From IMG/VR virus record IMGVR_UViG_3300047564_003388, positions 1 to 33,481 of that record: a stretch of 33,481 nucleotides of DNA; one strand, given 5' to 3'. Positions 1-7,995 of this stretch are shown piece after piece; the first letter of the stretch is position 1; each line of letters begins with the position of its first letter. The notes below the pieces were generated by a model. The model searched no databases. It saw only the letters and a program-made list of their open reading frames with translations, and was not told where the DNA came from. The DNA is from a virus. The translations under genes and the position numbers were made by a program.

Positions 1-356
1 CGTTGAACGCGTCGTTCGTCGATCTCGGCTACCTTTCCGAGGACGGGATCTCCCTCTCGTCCGGCGCCGACATCACCGACATCGCGGCGTTCCAGTCGCT
101 GCTGCCGGTCCGCAAGGTCGTCACCGCTCGGTCCTTCGATCTCTCGTTCACGGTTCGCGAGTGGTCCGAGGCTGCGGTCGTGTTCGCCTTCGGTGGTGGT
201 GAAGTCACCGAGTCCGGCGGCATCTACACCTACACCCCGCCCGCTGCGGCCGACGAACTTTACGAGCGCGCGCTCGTCGCAGTCTGGTCCGACGGCGACA
301 AGGACTACCGTCTCGTCATCCCGCGTTGCGTGGTGACCGAGTCAGTCGAGACAACC
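1..356. repeat. terminal overlap, copy A
   Basis: This stretch repeats at 33126-33481 at a constant offset of 33125. I count seven substitutions (positions 128, 167, 194, 305, 311, 314, 317) and no indel. All seven fall on third codon positions of the tail tube gene and none changes the protein. The simplest reading is a circular or circularly permuted genome whose contig overlaps itself, with the two ends derived from slightly different genomes in a population. Confidence 0.9.
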
Positions 357-476
357 ATCGCCCGCACCGCTGCGGCCGACTTGCCGCTCACCGTTTCGGT
401 TCTCGCAACCGACGAGGCGACGCCCGGCTACTACCTAATCACGAACGACCCGGCCCTCGAACCGGCAGGTAGTTGA
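1..476 (+). CDS. major tail tube protein, C-terminal part (5' partial)
   Basis: The reading frame is open from the first bases of the window to a TGA at 474-476. It is the continuation of the gene that starts at 33032; together they give a 189-aa protein. The role as the subunit of the tail tube of a long flexible tail is inferred from size and position: it follows the tail terminator and precedes the tail assembly chaperones and tape measure. The sequence is rich in beta-prone and small residues, with no signal peptide or membrane segment. The TTG at position 3 is an internal codon, not a start. The stop overlaps the region of the next start, as is usual in this tightly packed operon. Confidence 0.8.
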   Translation, partial: LNASFVDLGYLSEDGISLSSGADITDIAAFQSLLPVRKVVTARSFDLSFTVREWSEAAVVFAFGGGEVTESGGIYTYTPPAAADELYERALVAVWSDGDKDYRLVIPRCVVTESVETTIARTAAADLPLTVSVLATDEATPGYYLITNDPALEPAGS

Positions 477-478
477 TC

Positions 479-766
479 GTGGGGCGCGTCATCGACCTGG
501 ACGCAGCCCGAGCAGCAAGAGCAGAGGCGCAAAGCGAAGCCCCGGTCCTTCGGTTCGCCGACAAGGACTGGACCCTTCCGGTGGAACTTCCCTGGGAGAT
601 CGCCGAAGCCGCAGCCGCTGGCGACGCCGCCGCTGCGCTCACCGCGATCAAACTTCTCCTCGGCGATCAGTGGGAAGAGTTCAAGTCTCACCGCCCGAGT
701 CTCGCCGACGTGCTCGTCATCGTCGAAGGGATCGGCGAACTCTACGGGGTCGCGGCGGGAAAATAG
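479..766 (+). CDS. tail assembly chaperone, short form (gpG-like)
   Basis: This 95-aa protein lies directly before the tape measure, the classic position of lambda gpG-type chaperones that coat the tape measure during tail assembly. The core around 'FADKDWTLPVELPWEIAEAA' followed by 'LLLGDQWEEFKS' resembles actinophage tail chaperones. I chose GTG at 479 because AGGTAG at 467-472 is well spaced; TTG at 473, overlapping the previous stop, is the alternative and adds two residues. The gene ends in GGA-AAA-TAG, and the slippery heptamer GGGAAAA (757-763) abuts the stop, so a fraction of ribosomes should shift into the next frame. Confidence 0.8.
   Translation: MGRVIDLDAARAARAEAQSEAPVLRFADKDWTLPVELPWEIAEAAAAGDAAAALTAIKLLLGDQWEEFKSHRPSLADVLVIVEGIGELYGVAAGK
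757..763 (+). other. programmed -1 ribosomal frameshift site GGGAAAA
   Basis: The heptamer fits X-XXY-YYZ in the frame of the short chaperone (G-GGA-AAA) and is followed immediately by its TAG stop at 764-766. Shifting -1 continues into the long downstream frame. This is the conserved expression strategy of the two tail assembly chaperones in long-tailed phages. Confidence 0.85.
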
Positions 767-1176
767 CCGGGACGGTGCACACCGTCCGCGAGCACTTCCC
801 GGCGATCGAAGCGGACTGGCAGCGTTTCTACGGCCGAGACCTCGGCGCTGATCTCTACGGCCCGGGCGCCCTGGGGTTCCGCCGGTTCTCTTCTCTTCTC
901 GAATGGCTGCCGCCGGAGGCCGCCCTCTGGCGTTCCACGAAGACGTCGTGGTCGGAGGAGCGGGAACTTCTCGCGTTGCAGGTCGAAATGGTCGACAGTC
1001 TCCGCCGGGCGTTCATCCTGGCGAACTCGAAAAAGGGCGCCCGCCAACCTGACCCGGTCCGCATCCCTCGGCCGTGGGACAAATCGGCGAAGCGTGAGCG
1101 CCGCGGCACTCGTCTGAACGACTTGATCCGCGAGATGAAACTCCCGGTGCGACACGACGTAGGAAAGGACGGCTGA
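763..1176 (+). CDS. tail assembly chaperone frameshift extension (gpGT-like)
   Basis: The frame is open to a TGA at 1174-1176 and has no convincing ribosome-binding site of its own. It is entered by a -1 shift at GGGAAAA (757-763): after GGA-AAA the last A is re-read as ATA, giving a fusion of about 232 aa with the preceding gene (137 residues from this frame). Conserved-looking content is 'ADWQRFYGRDL' then 'SLLEWLPPEAALWRST' and a basic C-terminus with 'RPWDKSAKRERR', typical of the T-domain of siphovirus chaperones. A minor independent start at GTG 775 is possible but has no clear Shine-Dalgarno. Confidence 0.8.
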   Translation: MAGTVHTVREHFPAIEADWQRFYGRDLGADLYGPGALGFRRFSSLLEWLPPEAALWRSTKTSWSEERELLALQVEMVDSLRRAFILANSKKGARQPDPVRIPRPWDKSAKRERRGTRLNDLIREMKLPVRHDVGKDG

Positions 1177-1180
1177 CAAA

Positions 1181-3442
1181 ATGGCACTCGACATTGGCCT
1201 CCTGAACGTTCTCGTCTCCCTGGGTCTCGCGAGTGACGCCGGAGAGAAACTCGCCGACGACATCGGCAAGGCGGTCGGCCCGGCCGCGGAAAAGGTCGGG
1301 CAGAGTCTTTCGGACAAGATCTCGGGAGGGATGACGAAGGCCGGGAAGGGTCTCTCCGTCGGACTGACTGCGCCGATTCTTGCGGTCGGTGGTGCGGCGC
1401 TGACTGCCGGTATGGAGGTCGACGGGGCGCTCGACACGATCCGAGTCAAGACCGGCGCGACTGGTGCTGAACTCGAACAACTCGGCAAAGACTTCGAAGC
1501 GGTCGCGTCAACAGGGACGGCGTCGTTCGAACGGACGGGCGAGATCATTGCCGATCTGAACACGCGTCTCGGCCTGACCGGGGAACCGTTGCAGACCCTC
1601 GCCGGACAACTCGTCGATCTCGAACAGATCACCGGGAACGCTGCGAACCTTGACGCGGTGACCCGCGTCCTCGGCGCGTTCAACATCCCCGCAGACCAGG
1701 CGTCGGAGACCCTTGACAAACTCTTCCGTGCGTCGCAGTCGTCCGGCGTGGAGTTCAACAAACTCACCGAGCAACTCGTCAGTCAATCTGCGGCCTTCGC
1801 GGAACTCGGGTTCGGTCTCGACGAGACCGCGGCCCTCCTCGCGCAGTTCGAAGCCTCCGGCGTCAACACCTCAACGGTGCTCGCCGGTCTGCGTGTCAGC
1901 ATCGTCAAGGCAGCAAAGGAAGGCAAGGACGCATCGACGTTCTTCCGGGACGGCGTCAAAGAGATCGAAGGGTTCGTCAAGGCCGGCGACAACGCCGCAG
2001 CACAGGCCGCCGCGAAGGAACTCTTCGGCGCTCGCACCTTCCTCGACGCCCTCGACGCGATCCGCCGCGGCCAGTTCGACATCGAGGGAACGTTCGACGC
2101 TATCACCAACGGGCAGGACAGCATCGCCGGACTTGCGGACGCGACCGAAGACTTCCCGGAGAAGTTCGCCAAACTGAAAAAGCAGGCCGGGCTCGCCCTC
2201 CTACCGATCGCGGAGCAACTCATCCCGGCAATCGCGTCGGCACTCGAAGCAGTCACCCCGATCATCACAAAACTTTCGGAGGCCTTCGGGAACCTTTCAC
2301 CGGAGACGCAGAAGGTCATCGTCGTCGTCGGCGGCGTTCTCGCGACCCTCGGGCCCCTGCTGATCATCGGCGCGAAGGTGGTCAGCGCTATCAGCACGAT
2401 CACGAAGGCGTTCGGTGCGTTGAAACTCGCACTCGTGGGGAACCCGTGGATCCTCGTCGCGGTCGCCGCCGTCGCTGCGGTAGTTCTCATCATCAAGAAC
2501 TGGGACACGATCGCCGCGTTCTTCTCTGACCTCTGGGAAGGGATCAAGGACGGCGCGAAAGTCGTCTGGGACGCAATAGTCGCGGCGGTCGGGTTCGCGA
2601 AGGACGTCATCGTCGGCTACTTCCAGGCGGTGCTGACGTTCTGGAAAACAGTCCTCGACGGGATCCTTACTGCGGCGAAAACGGTCTGGGAACTTATCCG
2701 GGCCGCGGTGAGTTTCGTCATCGACCTCATCGTTGGCTACTTCCGACTTCACCTCGCAATCTGGGAGACCATCATCAACGGTATCCTCACGGCCGCCCGG
2801 GTCGTCTGGGACGGCGTTCGTGCTGCGGCGCAACTCGTCATCGATCTCGTCGTCGGCTACTTCCAACGTCTCTTCGACATCGCGAGCGGGATCTTCACCG
2901 CCATCCGCGACGCCGCGACCGGGGCGTGGAACCTGATCAGCGTCGGAGCGCAGACCCTCTACTCGAAGGTCTCCGGGTTCTTCGGTCAGATACGCGACAC
3001 CGTCACCGACGTCGCGAACCGGATCAAAGAGATCTTCAACTCGGCCTGGGAAACGTTGAAAGGTGGGGTCCAGGGCGTCTACGACTTCTTCGTCGGTATC
3101 TTCACAAAGATCCGCGACCTGATCAACGGGGTCGTCGAACGGATCAAGAACCTCCCGGGTGACATTCTCGGAGGGTTCGGCAGTATCGCGAAGGCAGTCA
3201 TCCCTGGCCTCGCGTCGGGCGGCACCGCAGTCGGCGGTCAGCCGTATCTCGTCGGGGAACTCGGACCTGAACTCGTGATCCCACGCCGCACCTCGACAGT
3301 CATCCCGAACAACCAACTCGGCAATCTTGGCGCCGGCAACGGTCTCTCCTACGACATCACGATCGTCAACCCGGCACCCGAGGCGCCTTCCGTATCGATC
3401 CCGGCGGCCCTGCGCCGCGCGTCCTACCTGCGAGGAGACTAA
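1181..3442 (+). CDS. tail tape measure protein
   Basis: At 753 aa this is among the longest genes, in the usual place after the chaperones. It sets tail length and takes part in DNA ejection; at the usual 0.15 nm per residue a tail near 110 nm would be expected (inference). An N-terminal hydrophobic stretch (about 60-77) precedes a TP901-1-like minor tail domain (about 80-310), then two strong hydrophobic segments (about 379-398 and 423-441), then three 40-residue repeats (461-580) with W, VGYF and ILTAA landmarks. The C-terminus has GG-rich 'YLVGELGPELVIP' (about 688-700), common in tape measures. The ATG is preceded by AGGAAAGGA. Confidence 0.93.
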   Translation: MALDIGLLNVLVSLGLASDAGEKLADDIGKAVGPAAEKVGQSLSDKISGGMTKAGKGLSVGLTAPILAVGGAALTAGMEVDGALDTIRVKTGATGAELEQLGKDFEAVASTGTASFERTGEIIADLNTRLGLTGEPLQTLAGQLVDLEQITGNAANLDAVTRVLGAFNIPADQASETLDKLFRASQSSGVEFNKLTEQLVSQSAAFAELGFGLDETAALLAQFEASGVNTSTVLAGLRVSIVKAAKEGKDASTFFRDGVKEIEGFVKAGDNAAAQAAAKELFGARTFLDALDAIRRGQFDIEGTFDAITNGQDSIAGLADATEDFPEKFAKLKKQAGLALLPIAEQLIPAIASALEAVTPIITKLSEAFGNLSPETQKVIVVVGGVLATLGPLLIIGAKVVSAISTITKAFGALKLALVGNPWILVAVAAVAAVVLIIKNWDTIAAFFSDLWEGIKDGAKVVWDAIVAAVGFAKDVIVGYFQAVLTFWKTVLDGILTAAKTVWELIRAAVSFVIDLIVGYFRLHLAIWETIINGILTAARVVWDGVRAAAQLVIDLVVGYFQRLFDIASGIFTAIRDAATGAWNLISVGAQTLYSKVSGFFGQIRDTVTDVANRIKEIFNSAWETLKGGVQGVYDFFVGIFTKIRDLINGVVERIKNLPGDILGGFGSIAKAVIPGLASGGTAVGGQPYLVGELGPELVIPRRTSTVIPNNQLGNLGAGNGLSYDITIVNPAPEAPSVSIPAALRRASYLRGD
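2561..2920 (+). repeat. three tandem 120-bp repeats inside the tape measure gene
   Basis: Units begin at 2561, 2681 and 2801, each starting with a Val-Trp codon pair and carrying a GYF about 20 codons later. They encode three diverged 40-aa units (residues 461-500, 501-540, 541-580). Exact spacing with diverged sequence suggests old in-frame duplication, a known way to change tail length. Confidence 0.85.
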
Positions 3443-4311
3443 TGCCGACCGCGAACTTCGCCGAGTATCTCGAAATCGACGGCATCCCTCTCTCGACCGC
3501 TGCCTGGCACACCGAGGACATCGCGACCGTGCTGCAAGGCCCGGGGACCCGTGGCTCGGACATCCTCCTGCCGGTGCGTGCCGGTGAGACCCCTCGCCGC
3601 CGAATCCTGACAGGGCGGACCGTGACGGTCCCGCTGACCGTGAACGGGTTCTACGATTCCGACGGAGACGCTCACGCCGACCCGCGCGCCGGTCTGATCG
3701 CAAACCTGAACGAACTGAAAGTCGTCCTCGCCCCGAACTACCGGACCCTCACCGGCACCCGGACGCTCGAATGGGTGAACACCGACACCGGCGTCACGAA
3801 GACCGCGGAGGTTCACGTCTCTCCGGCGATCCAGGTGAGCAGTCTCGGACCGTTCACCGCCCGGGTGATCGTCGAGTTCGTCCTTCCCGGGGGCGTCTGG
3901 CGTTCGGCGTCAAACACGACGCACACCTTCACAGTCAATACACCGACGACCTCGCAGGTTCTTTCGATCACGAACCCGGGCACCGGCCAGGTCGAGGACG
4001 CGACGATCACCGTCACCGGTCCGAGTGGCGGAAGTGGCGCTGCGTCATTCACCATCTACAACCGGGACCACGGACCGACCGCCGGCGCCGTCTACCTGGA
4101 CTATCCGAACGCACTCTCGGCGACGCTGACGATCAACTGCGGGACGTTCACCGCAACGCACGGCGCGACCCCGGTCGGCGGATCGGTCCTCAACGGCGGC
4201 ACCCCTCTCTGGCTGCCGATCCTTCCGGGTGAACAGGAACTCGAAGTGATTCTCGCGAGCAACGCCGCGAACTGCACCGTCACCGTTTCCTACAAGGCGG
4301 TCTGGCTCTAA
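3442..4311 (+). CDS. distal tail (Dit-like) minor tail protein
   Basis: This 289-aa protein starts at an ATG that shares one base with the tape measure stop and has GAGGAG just upstream. Position directly after the tape measure, and an N-terminal half with 'TGRTVTVPLTVNGFYDSDG' and 'TARVIVEFVLPGGVWRSAS', fit the siphovirus Dit family that forms the hub between tail tube and tip. The C-terminal half (about 155-289) is Thr/Ser/Gly-rich and beta-like, consistent with an added galectin-type or carbohydrate-binding domain. No membrane segment is seen. Family membership comes from position and weak sequence resemblance. Confidence 0.75.
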   Translation: MPTANFAEYLEIDGIPLSTAAWHTEDIATVLQGPGTRGSDILLPVRAGETPRRRILTGRTVTVPLTVNGFYDSDGDAHADPRAGLIANLNELKVVLAPNYRTLTGTRTLEWVNTDTGVTKTAEVHVSPAIQVSSLGPFTARVIVEFVLPGGVWRSASNTTHTFTVNTPTTSQVLSITNPGTGQVEDATITVTGPSGGSGAASFTIYNRDHGPTAGAVYLDYPNALSATLTINCGTFTATHGATPVGGSVLNGGTPLWLPILPGEQELEVILASNAANCTVTVSYKAVWL

Positions 4312-6128
4312 TGGCCGGCGACAATCTCTTCGTCGCCGTCTCCGCGTTCGAACCGGACGCAGCCGAGCGCACCTACTACCTCGGCACCGCCTCGAACGTT
4401 TCCTGGGTCGACGACATTGACGGCCCCGGGTCTTTCTCTTTCGCACTCCCGGTCGAAGATGCCGGCGATCTCGCGATCGGCTGGCACATCCAGTTCTCAC
4501 TCGGCACGCAGTCCGACGACTACGTCTTCGGTGGGTTCGTCGAGAAACTCGAACTGCAAGAGGTCGGAGCGGCGAACGCAGGAACGAACCGGGTCTACGT
4601 TATCACGGGCCGCGGGTGGAACTCCCTGCTCGACCAGGCGATCATCTACGAGGCCGCAGGTTCGCCCGGATCGGTTCGTTCGGTCACCGCACAGAACGCC
4701 GGCGAGGTCTTCGACACTCTCGTCAGTGAGGCGATCACCCGGGGCGCGATCGACACCCTCGGCCTGGACTTCACGACGACCCTCGACTCGAACGGGGATG
4801 CCTACGCCGAAGACCTCACTCTTGACCTGCGGGTTGGTGACAGTCTCGGCGACGTTGCCGGGCAGGTTCGAGAACTCGCCGCTGACGTCTGGGTGACTGC
4901 GACCGGTCCGTGGGGATGGGATCTTCACTTGGCGAACGAACGTGGCACCGATCGCACTACCGGCACTAACCCGATGGTGCTGCGCGCCGGGTATCACCTG
5001 GGCGAGTTCGTCGAGGTCTCCGAAGCGCCAATCAAGAACGCGATCCTCGTCGGCTACGGTCCGAACGGTGCGACCTTCACAACGAAAACGGACGCGACCA
5101 GCATCGCAACCTACGGACGTCAGGAGGGGTTTCTCTCGCTGACAAACACAGAAGACACGACGCAGGTCGATCTGGCCGCGGATCAACTGCTCGCACAGAT
5201 GAAAGACCCGGCCCGGTCGGTGACCGTTGCGATGAACTCGCTCGACCTCGTTCCGTATCTTGACTTCGAACTTGGCGATCGTGTTCTGATCGCTGACACG
5301 ACCGGAGACCAGGTCGCGTATCGTCTCCGGGCGATCACCGTCACAGTCGGGACGACCGGTCAGCCGGTCTTCGTTCCGGAGTTCGGCACCGTTCGCGCTG
5401 ACCTCGATCGACGTCTCGCCCGGGCGCTCGCCCGCATCGAACGCGGCGATCTCACCAGCGAAAGCGTCGTCGCGACAAACCCTTCGGACTACTCCTACAC
5501 CGGAGGCAGCAGCGGGGCGGGAACTTCTCTCGGCAAGATGGCCGGTGGGTATCTTTACGGCACCGAGCACTACAACAACACGTTCACGAACAGTTTCTCG
5601 CACGGTATCGGCTACGCCGTCCCGATGACCGTCTGGCAAACATCGGTCATTGACGCGATCATCCTTCACGTTCGCGACGGTTCGTCCGGTGACGCGAACG
5701 CCTACCGTGCCCGAATCGGAATCTACTCCGAGACGAACGGCGAACCGAAGGACAAAGTCTGCGAGACGGCCGAGTTCAACTACGGCAACGGCACCTATGC
5801 CTCGCCGAGTCTTGCGACGCTGACACTCTCCCCGAACATTACGCTGACTGCTGGCCGGTATTGGATCGTCTTTCGGCGCTACAACACAACGAACGCGGCA
5901 AACCCAGCGAACCCTCGTTGGCGTGGAACCGTCGGCACCCGCGGACCGATGAAGGACACTCTCGTTCTCTCCGGTGCGCCCGGCGTTGACTCCCCCGCAT
6001 CGTCTTCGTGGGAACTTACCGGCACCGGGTTCGGTGCCAACTCGACGACACTTCCTGCGACGATGGGGTTCGCGAACCTTGCGAATCTCTCGTCCTGGAT
6101 GCCCGAGATCTGGCTGCGGGGCGTGTGA
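4311..6128 (+). CDS. ReqiPepy6 Gp37-like tail tip protein with C-terminal binding domain
   Basis: This 605-aa protein starts one base inside the previous stop. Residues about 1-385 resemble the siphovirus ReqiPepy6 Gp37-like/Tal family found after Dit in actinophages, a tail-tip component. The conserved-looking part ends with 'LDFELGDRVLIAD' and an Arg-rich helix 'RADLDRRLARALARIERGD'. A Ser/Gly hinge (about 395-410) leads to a separate beta-rich domain (about 440-605) with 'YRARIGIYSETNGEPKD' and 'LTAGRYWIVFRRY', which looks like a carbohydrate-binding sandwich and is the best receptor-binding candidate in this operon. A similar fold seems present at the C-terminus of the gene at 24837. Confidence 0.78.
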   Translation: MAGDNLFVAVSAFEPDAAERTYYLGTASNVSWVDDIDGPGSFSFALPVEDAGDLAIGWHIQFSLGTQSDDYVFGGFVEKLELQEVGAANAGTNRVYVITGRGWNSLLDQAIIYEAAGSPGSVRSVTAQNAGEVFDTLVSEAITRGAIDTLGLDFTTTLDSNGDAYAEDLTLDLRVGDSLGDVAGQVRELAADVWVTATGPWGWDLHLANERGTDRTTGTNPMVLRAGYHLGEFVEVSEAPIKNAILVGYGPNGATFTTKTDATSIATYGRQEGFLSLTNTEDTTQVDLAADQLLAQMKDPARSVTVAMNSLDLVPYLDFELGDRVLIADTTGDQVAYRLRAITVTVGTTGQPVFVPEFGTVRADLDRRLARALARIERGDLTSESVVATNPSDYSYTGGSSGAGTSLGKMAGGYLYGTEHYNNTFTNSFSHGIGYAVPMTVWQTSVIDAIILHVRDGSSGDANAYRARIGIYSETNGEPKDKVCETAEFNYGNGTYASPSLATLTLSPNITLTAGRYWIVFRRYNTTNAANPANPRWRGTVGTRGPMKDTLVLSGAPGVDSPASSSWELTGTGFGANSTTLPATMGFANLANLSSWMPEIWLRGV

Positions 6129-6382
6129 TGAGTGATACAGTCCTCGTCGCGATCATCGCAGCGGTCCCGCCGACCCTTGCCGCGTTCGCTGCACTCTGGC
6201 AGGCCCGGCGTCTCGCCCGACCGCTCGACGAAGTGAACGCTGCGGTCAACCATCGCAAGCCCGGAGAACGTCGTCTCGTCGAACTCGTCGAGGACATCCG
6301 CGACGAGGTCCAACAGGTCCGCGACGAACTCGCGCAGCACCGCGCGTATCACCGCCAAATCGAAGAGGAGAACGGCGAATGA
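6128..6382 (+). CDS. small membrane protein, candidate holin
   Basis: This 84-aa protein starts at ATG 6128, overlapping the previous TGA by one base. It has one N-terminal membrane helix (about 4-24, 'VLVAIIAAVPPTLAAFAALW') followed by an Arg-rich patch and a charged coiled-coil-like tail (about 45-84). This layout matches small DUF2746-like proteins next to endolysins in actinophages. Directly upstream of the endolysin and overlapping it by four bases, it is probably a holin or lysis-timing protein. A single helix would make it an atypical or class III-like holin. Another holin-like gene lies at 16587 on the other strand. Confidence 0.6.
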   Translation: MSDTVLVAIIAAVPPTLAAFAALWQARRLARPLDEVNAAVNHRKPGERRLVELVEDIRDEVQQVRDELAQHRAYHRQIEEENGE

Positions 6383-7164
6383 AACTGCCCGTCGAGAAAA
6401 TGAACCTCCCGGCCGAACTCAAAGGCCACAAGAACGGCGAACTCCCCGCGTCGCTGCTCGTCCCGTGCGGGATCGGAAACTTCAAAATGACACCTCGCGC
6501 CGCCGCCGCAATGCGCGCCCTCGTCGCCGCTGCGACCGCCGCCGGATTCCAGGTTCGGGCGACCGGCACCTATCGCGACTACGACGGCCAGGAGAGACTG
6601 TTCCGGTCGCGCTACACCCGGGAATACCTGCCGGGACGTCCGTCGAAACTCTGGAACGGCGAGACCTGGCACCAACTACCGGGAACGAGTATGGCGGCGG
6701 TGCCCTCCACCTCGAACCACGGTCTCGGCGTCGCGATCGATTTCGCCGAGGAACGTGACGGCGACCCGCAGGTCGAAAGCGTCTCGACTGCGTTCGTCAC
6801 CTGGCTCGTCGGAAACGCTCACCGGTTCGGGTTCTCCGCCGAAGCGCAATCCGAGCCGTGGCACTGGCGCTACGTCGCCGGGGACAAGGTGCCCGCAGAG
6901 GTCGCCGCGTTCAACGGGACATCTCCCTCTACACCGCCCGCACCGCCGCCGGCCGCACCAACACGACCGACCCTGCGTCGAGGCTCGAAAGGCGTCGACG
7001 TCAAGTTGGCGCAGCAGGCGCTGACCGCGAAGGGATTCCCGACCGCCCCGGATGGCGACTTCGGACCGAAAACCGAGGCTGCGGTCCGTGCCTTCCAGCG
7101 GTCCCGGAAACTCGCCGCTGACGGCGTGATCGGCCCGCGCACGTGGGCTGCCCTCCTGGGCTGA
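6379..7164 (+). CDS. endolysin, M15 peptidase with C-terminal peptidoglycan-binding domain
   Basis: The 261-aa protein cuts peptide cross-bridges in host peptidoglycan at the end of infection. Residues about 25-175 form a VanY-like M15 D-Ala-D-Ala peptidase: Ser112 and His114 with Asp121 in the SxHxxGxAxD motif, and His162 in 'EPWHWRY', give the zinc ligands. A Pro/Ala linker (about 182-195) leads to a PG_binding_1 domain (about 198-260, 'GSKGVDVKLAQQAL' ... 'VIGPRTWAALLG'). There is no signal peptide, so export depends on a holin. ATG 6379 overlaps the previous stop as ATGA. Confidence 0.93.
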   Translation: MKLPVEKMNLPAELKGHKNGELPASLLVPCGIGNFKMTPRAAAAMRALVAAATAAGFQVRATGTYRDYDGQERLFRSRYTREYLPGRPSKLWNGETWHQLPGTSMAAVPSTSNHGLGVAIDFAEERDGDPQVESVSTAFVTWLVGNAHRFGFSAEAQSEPWHWRYVAGDKVPAEVAAFNGTSPSTPPAPPPAAPTRPTLRRGSKGVDVKLAQQALTAKGFPTAPDGDFGPKTEAAVRAFQRSRKLAADGVIGPRTWAALLG

Positions 7165-7180
7165 CGGTCCCCCCGGTTCC

Positions 7181-7198
7181 GCACTCCTCCCCGGTATG
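7181..7198 (+). promoter_or_regulatory. start-associated element at the WhiB-like gene
   Basis: GCACTCCTCCCCGGTATG, with the ATG 15 bases after the first G. CTGACG lies exactly 14 bases upstream (7161-7166), so this copy may combine the TTGACG-type and GCAC-type arrangements. Confidence 0.5.
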
Positions 7199-7417
7199 AG
7201 TTGGAGACGCCGCGCAGCCTGCCGGAACTATGGGGTCGAGGTCTTCTTCGCGAAACGAACCAGCCCGGAAGGACGCCAAGCCGTCAATCTCTGCGCCGAT
7301 TGCCCCGTCCGTGAGGAATGCCTCGCCGACTGTCTCGCGGTGGAGAAGATCCGTCTCGGAATCCGCGGCGGTCTCGGACCCTACGAACGCGATGAACTGG
7401 CGAAAGGCGCCCGGTGA
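7196..7417 (+). CDS. whiB: WhiB-like transcription factor
   Basis: A 73-aa Wbl protein, a family restricted to actinobacteria and their phages. Cys9, Cys33, Cys36 and Cys42 give the C-x23-C-x2-C-x5-C iron-sulphur cluster pattern, within 'CADCPVREECLADC'; Cys46 is extra. The G[VI]WGG turn reads G-I-R-G-G (55-59), followed by 'LGPYERDEL', so the usual Trp that contacts sigma factor is Arg. Wbl proteins bind sigma region 4 and redirect transcription. It is first in the early block and may act with the phage sigma factor at 11309 or the host one. The start carries the GCAC...GGTATG element and no Shine-Dalgarno. Confidence 0.92.
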   Translation: MSWRRRAACRNYGVEVFFAKRTSPEGRQAVNLCADCPVREECLADCLAVEKIRLGIRGGLGPYERDELAKGAR

Positions 7418-7995
7418 ACATTGACGACCTGAAACGAAACGCCGGGGTGCTACCGATCACCGAAACCGGTCTGCGCTCTATCATCGAGGACCTCGAAGCC
7501 AACCGCGACCTCGACCCGGAAGGGTTCGTCGACGCGGTCCGTTTCTCCCTGCGAGCACTCGGCGCGCTAATGCCGCCGGAACGGTTCGACCTGCTAACAA
7601 TCGCCGAAGTCGCCGGCGTCGACCCTTCGGTCACTCTTGGCGACCTGCTCGAAGTCTTGAACGCGACCGGTGACTACATCGGCGAAACCCCGGTGAACGT
7701 CGTGCGAACCTTTATCGGTCTCGTCGACGACGCGATCCGCCCTGACATCGCGGGTCGGTATCTCGGCATCGACGAGGACGAGGCGGTCTTCTTCGAAGAG
7801 TTCCTGGATCTGCGGACCCATTGGGCGGGCCGCCTTCTCGACAAGGTCCACATCATCCTCCTTGACGGGGGAGGGACCAGGGAAGTGGCGTCGCAACTCA
7901 ACTGCACCCGGTTCATGGCCTGGCGTCTTGCCCGCTACGGACGTAGAAACCTCGCCGAAATGGGGATCTCGCTGACCCCTTCGACAGACTCTTGA
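7414..7995 (+). CDS. unknown protein with C-terminal helix-turn-helix
   Basis: I do not recognise this 193-aa protein. It starts at GTG 7414 (GTGA overlap with the WhiB-like stop), so it is co-translated with it. Residues 1-140 are acidic and helical. The C-terminus (about 148-188, 'LLDGGGTREVASQLNCTRF' then 'MAWRLARYGRRNLAEMGI') looks like a helix-turn-helix with a basic recognition helix, similar in style to sigma region 4 or small phage activators. An early regulatory role is inferred from position between WhiB-like and recombination genes. Confidence 0.65.
   Translation: MNIDDLKRNAGVLPITETGLRSIIEDLEANRDLDPEGFVDAVRFSLRALGALMPPERFDLLTIAEVAGVDPSVTLGDLLEVLNATGDYIGETPVNVVRTFIGLVDDAIRPDIAGRYLGIDEDEAVFFEEFLDLRTHWAGRLLDKVHIILLDGGGTREVASQLNCTRFMAWRLARYGRRNLAEMGISLTPSTDS

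Noticed and set aside
1-476. Tandem duplication of the tail tube gene instead of genome closure
   Set aside because: The left copy is cut exactly at the window edge, the right copy is cut at the other edge, and joining them restores one gene and the normal head-to-tail order.
742-1767. 341-codon minus-strand frame opposite chaperone and tape measure
   Set aside because: Ser/Pro/Arg-rich translation without domain features, crossing the boundary of two real genes.
2297-3703. 468-codon minus-strand frame opposite the tape measure
   Set aside because: Very Arg/Asp-rich, no recognisable domain, spans the junction of two well-supported plus-strand genes.
4497-5669. 390-codon minus-strand frame opposite the tail-tip gene
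   Set aside because: Mirror of the codon pattern of the plus-strand gene; composition unlike a folded protein.
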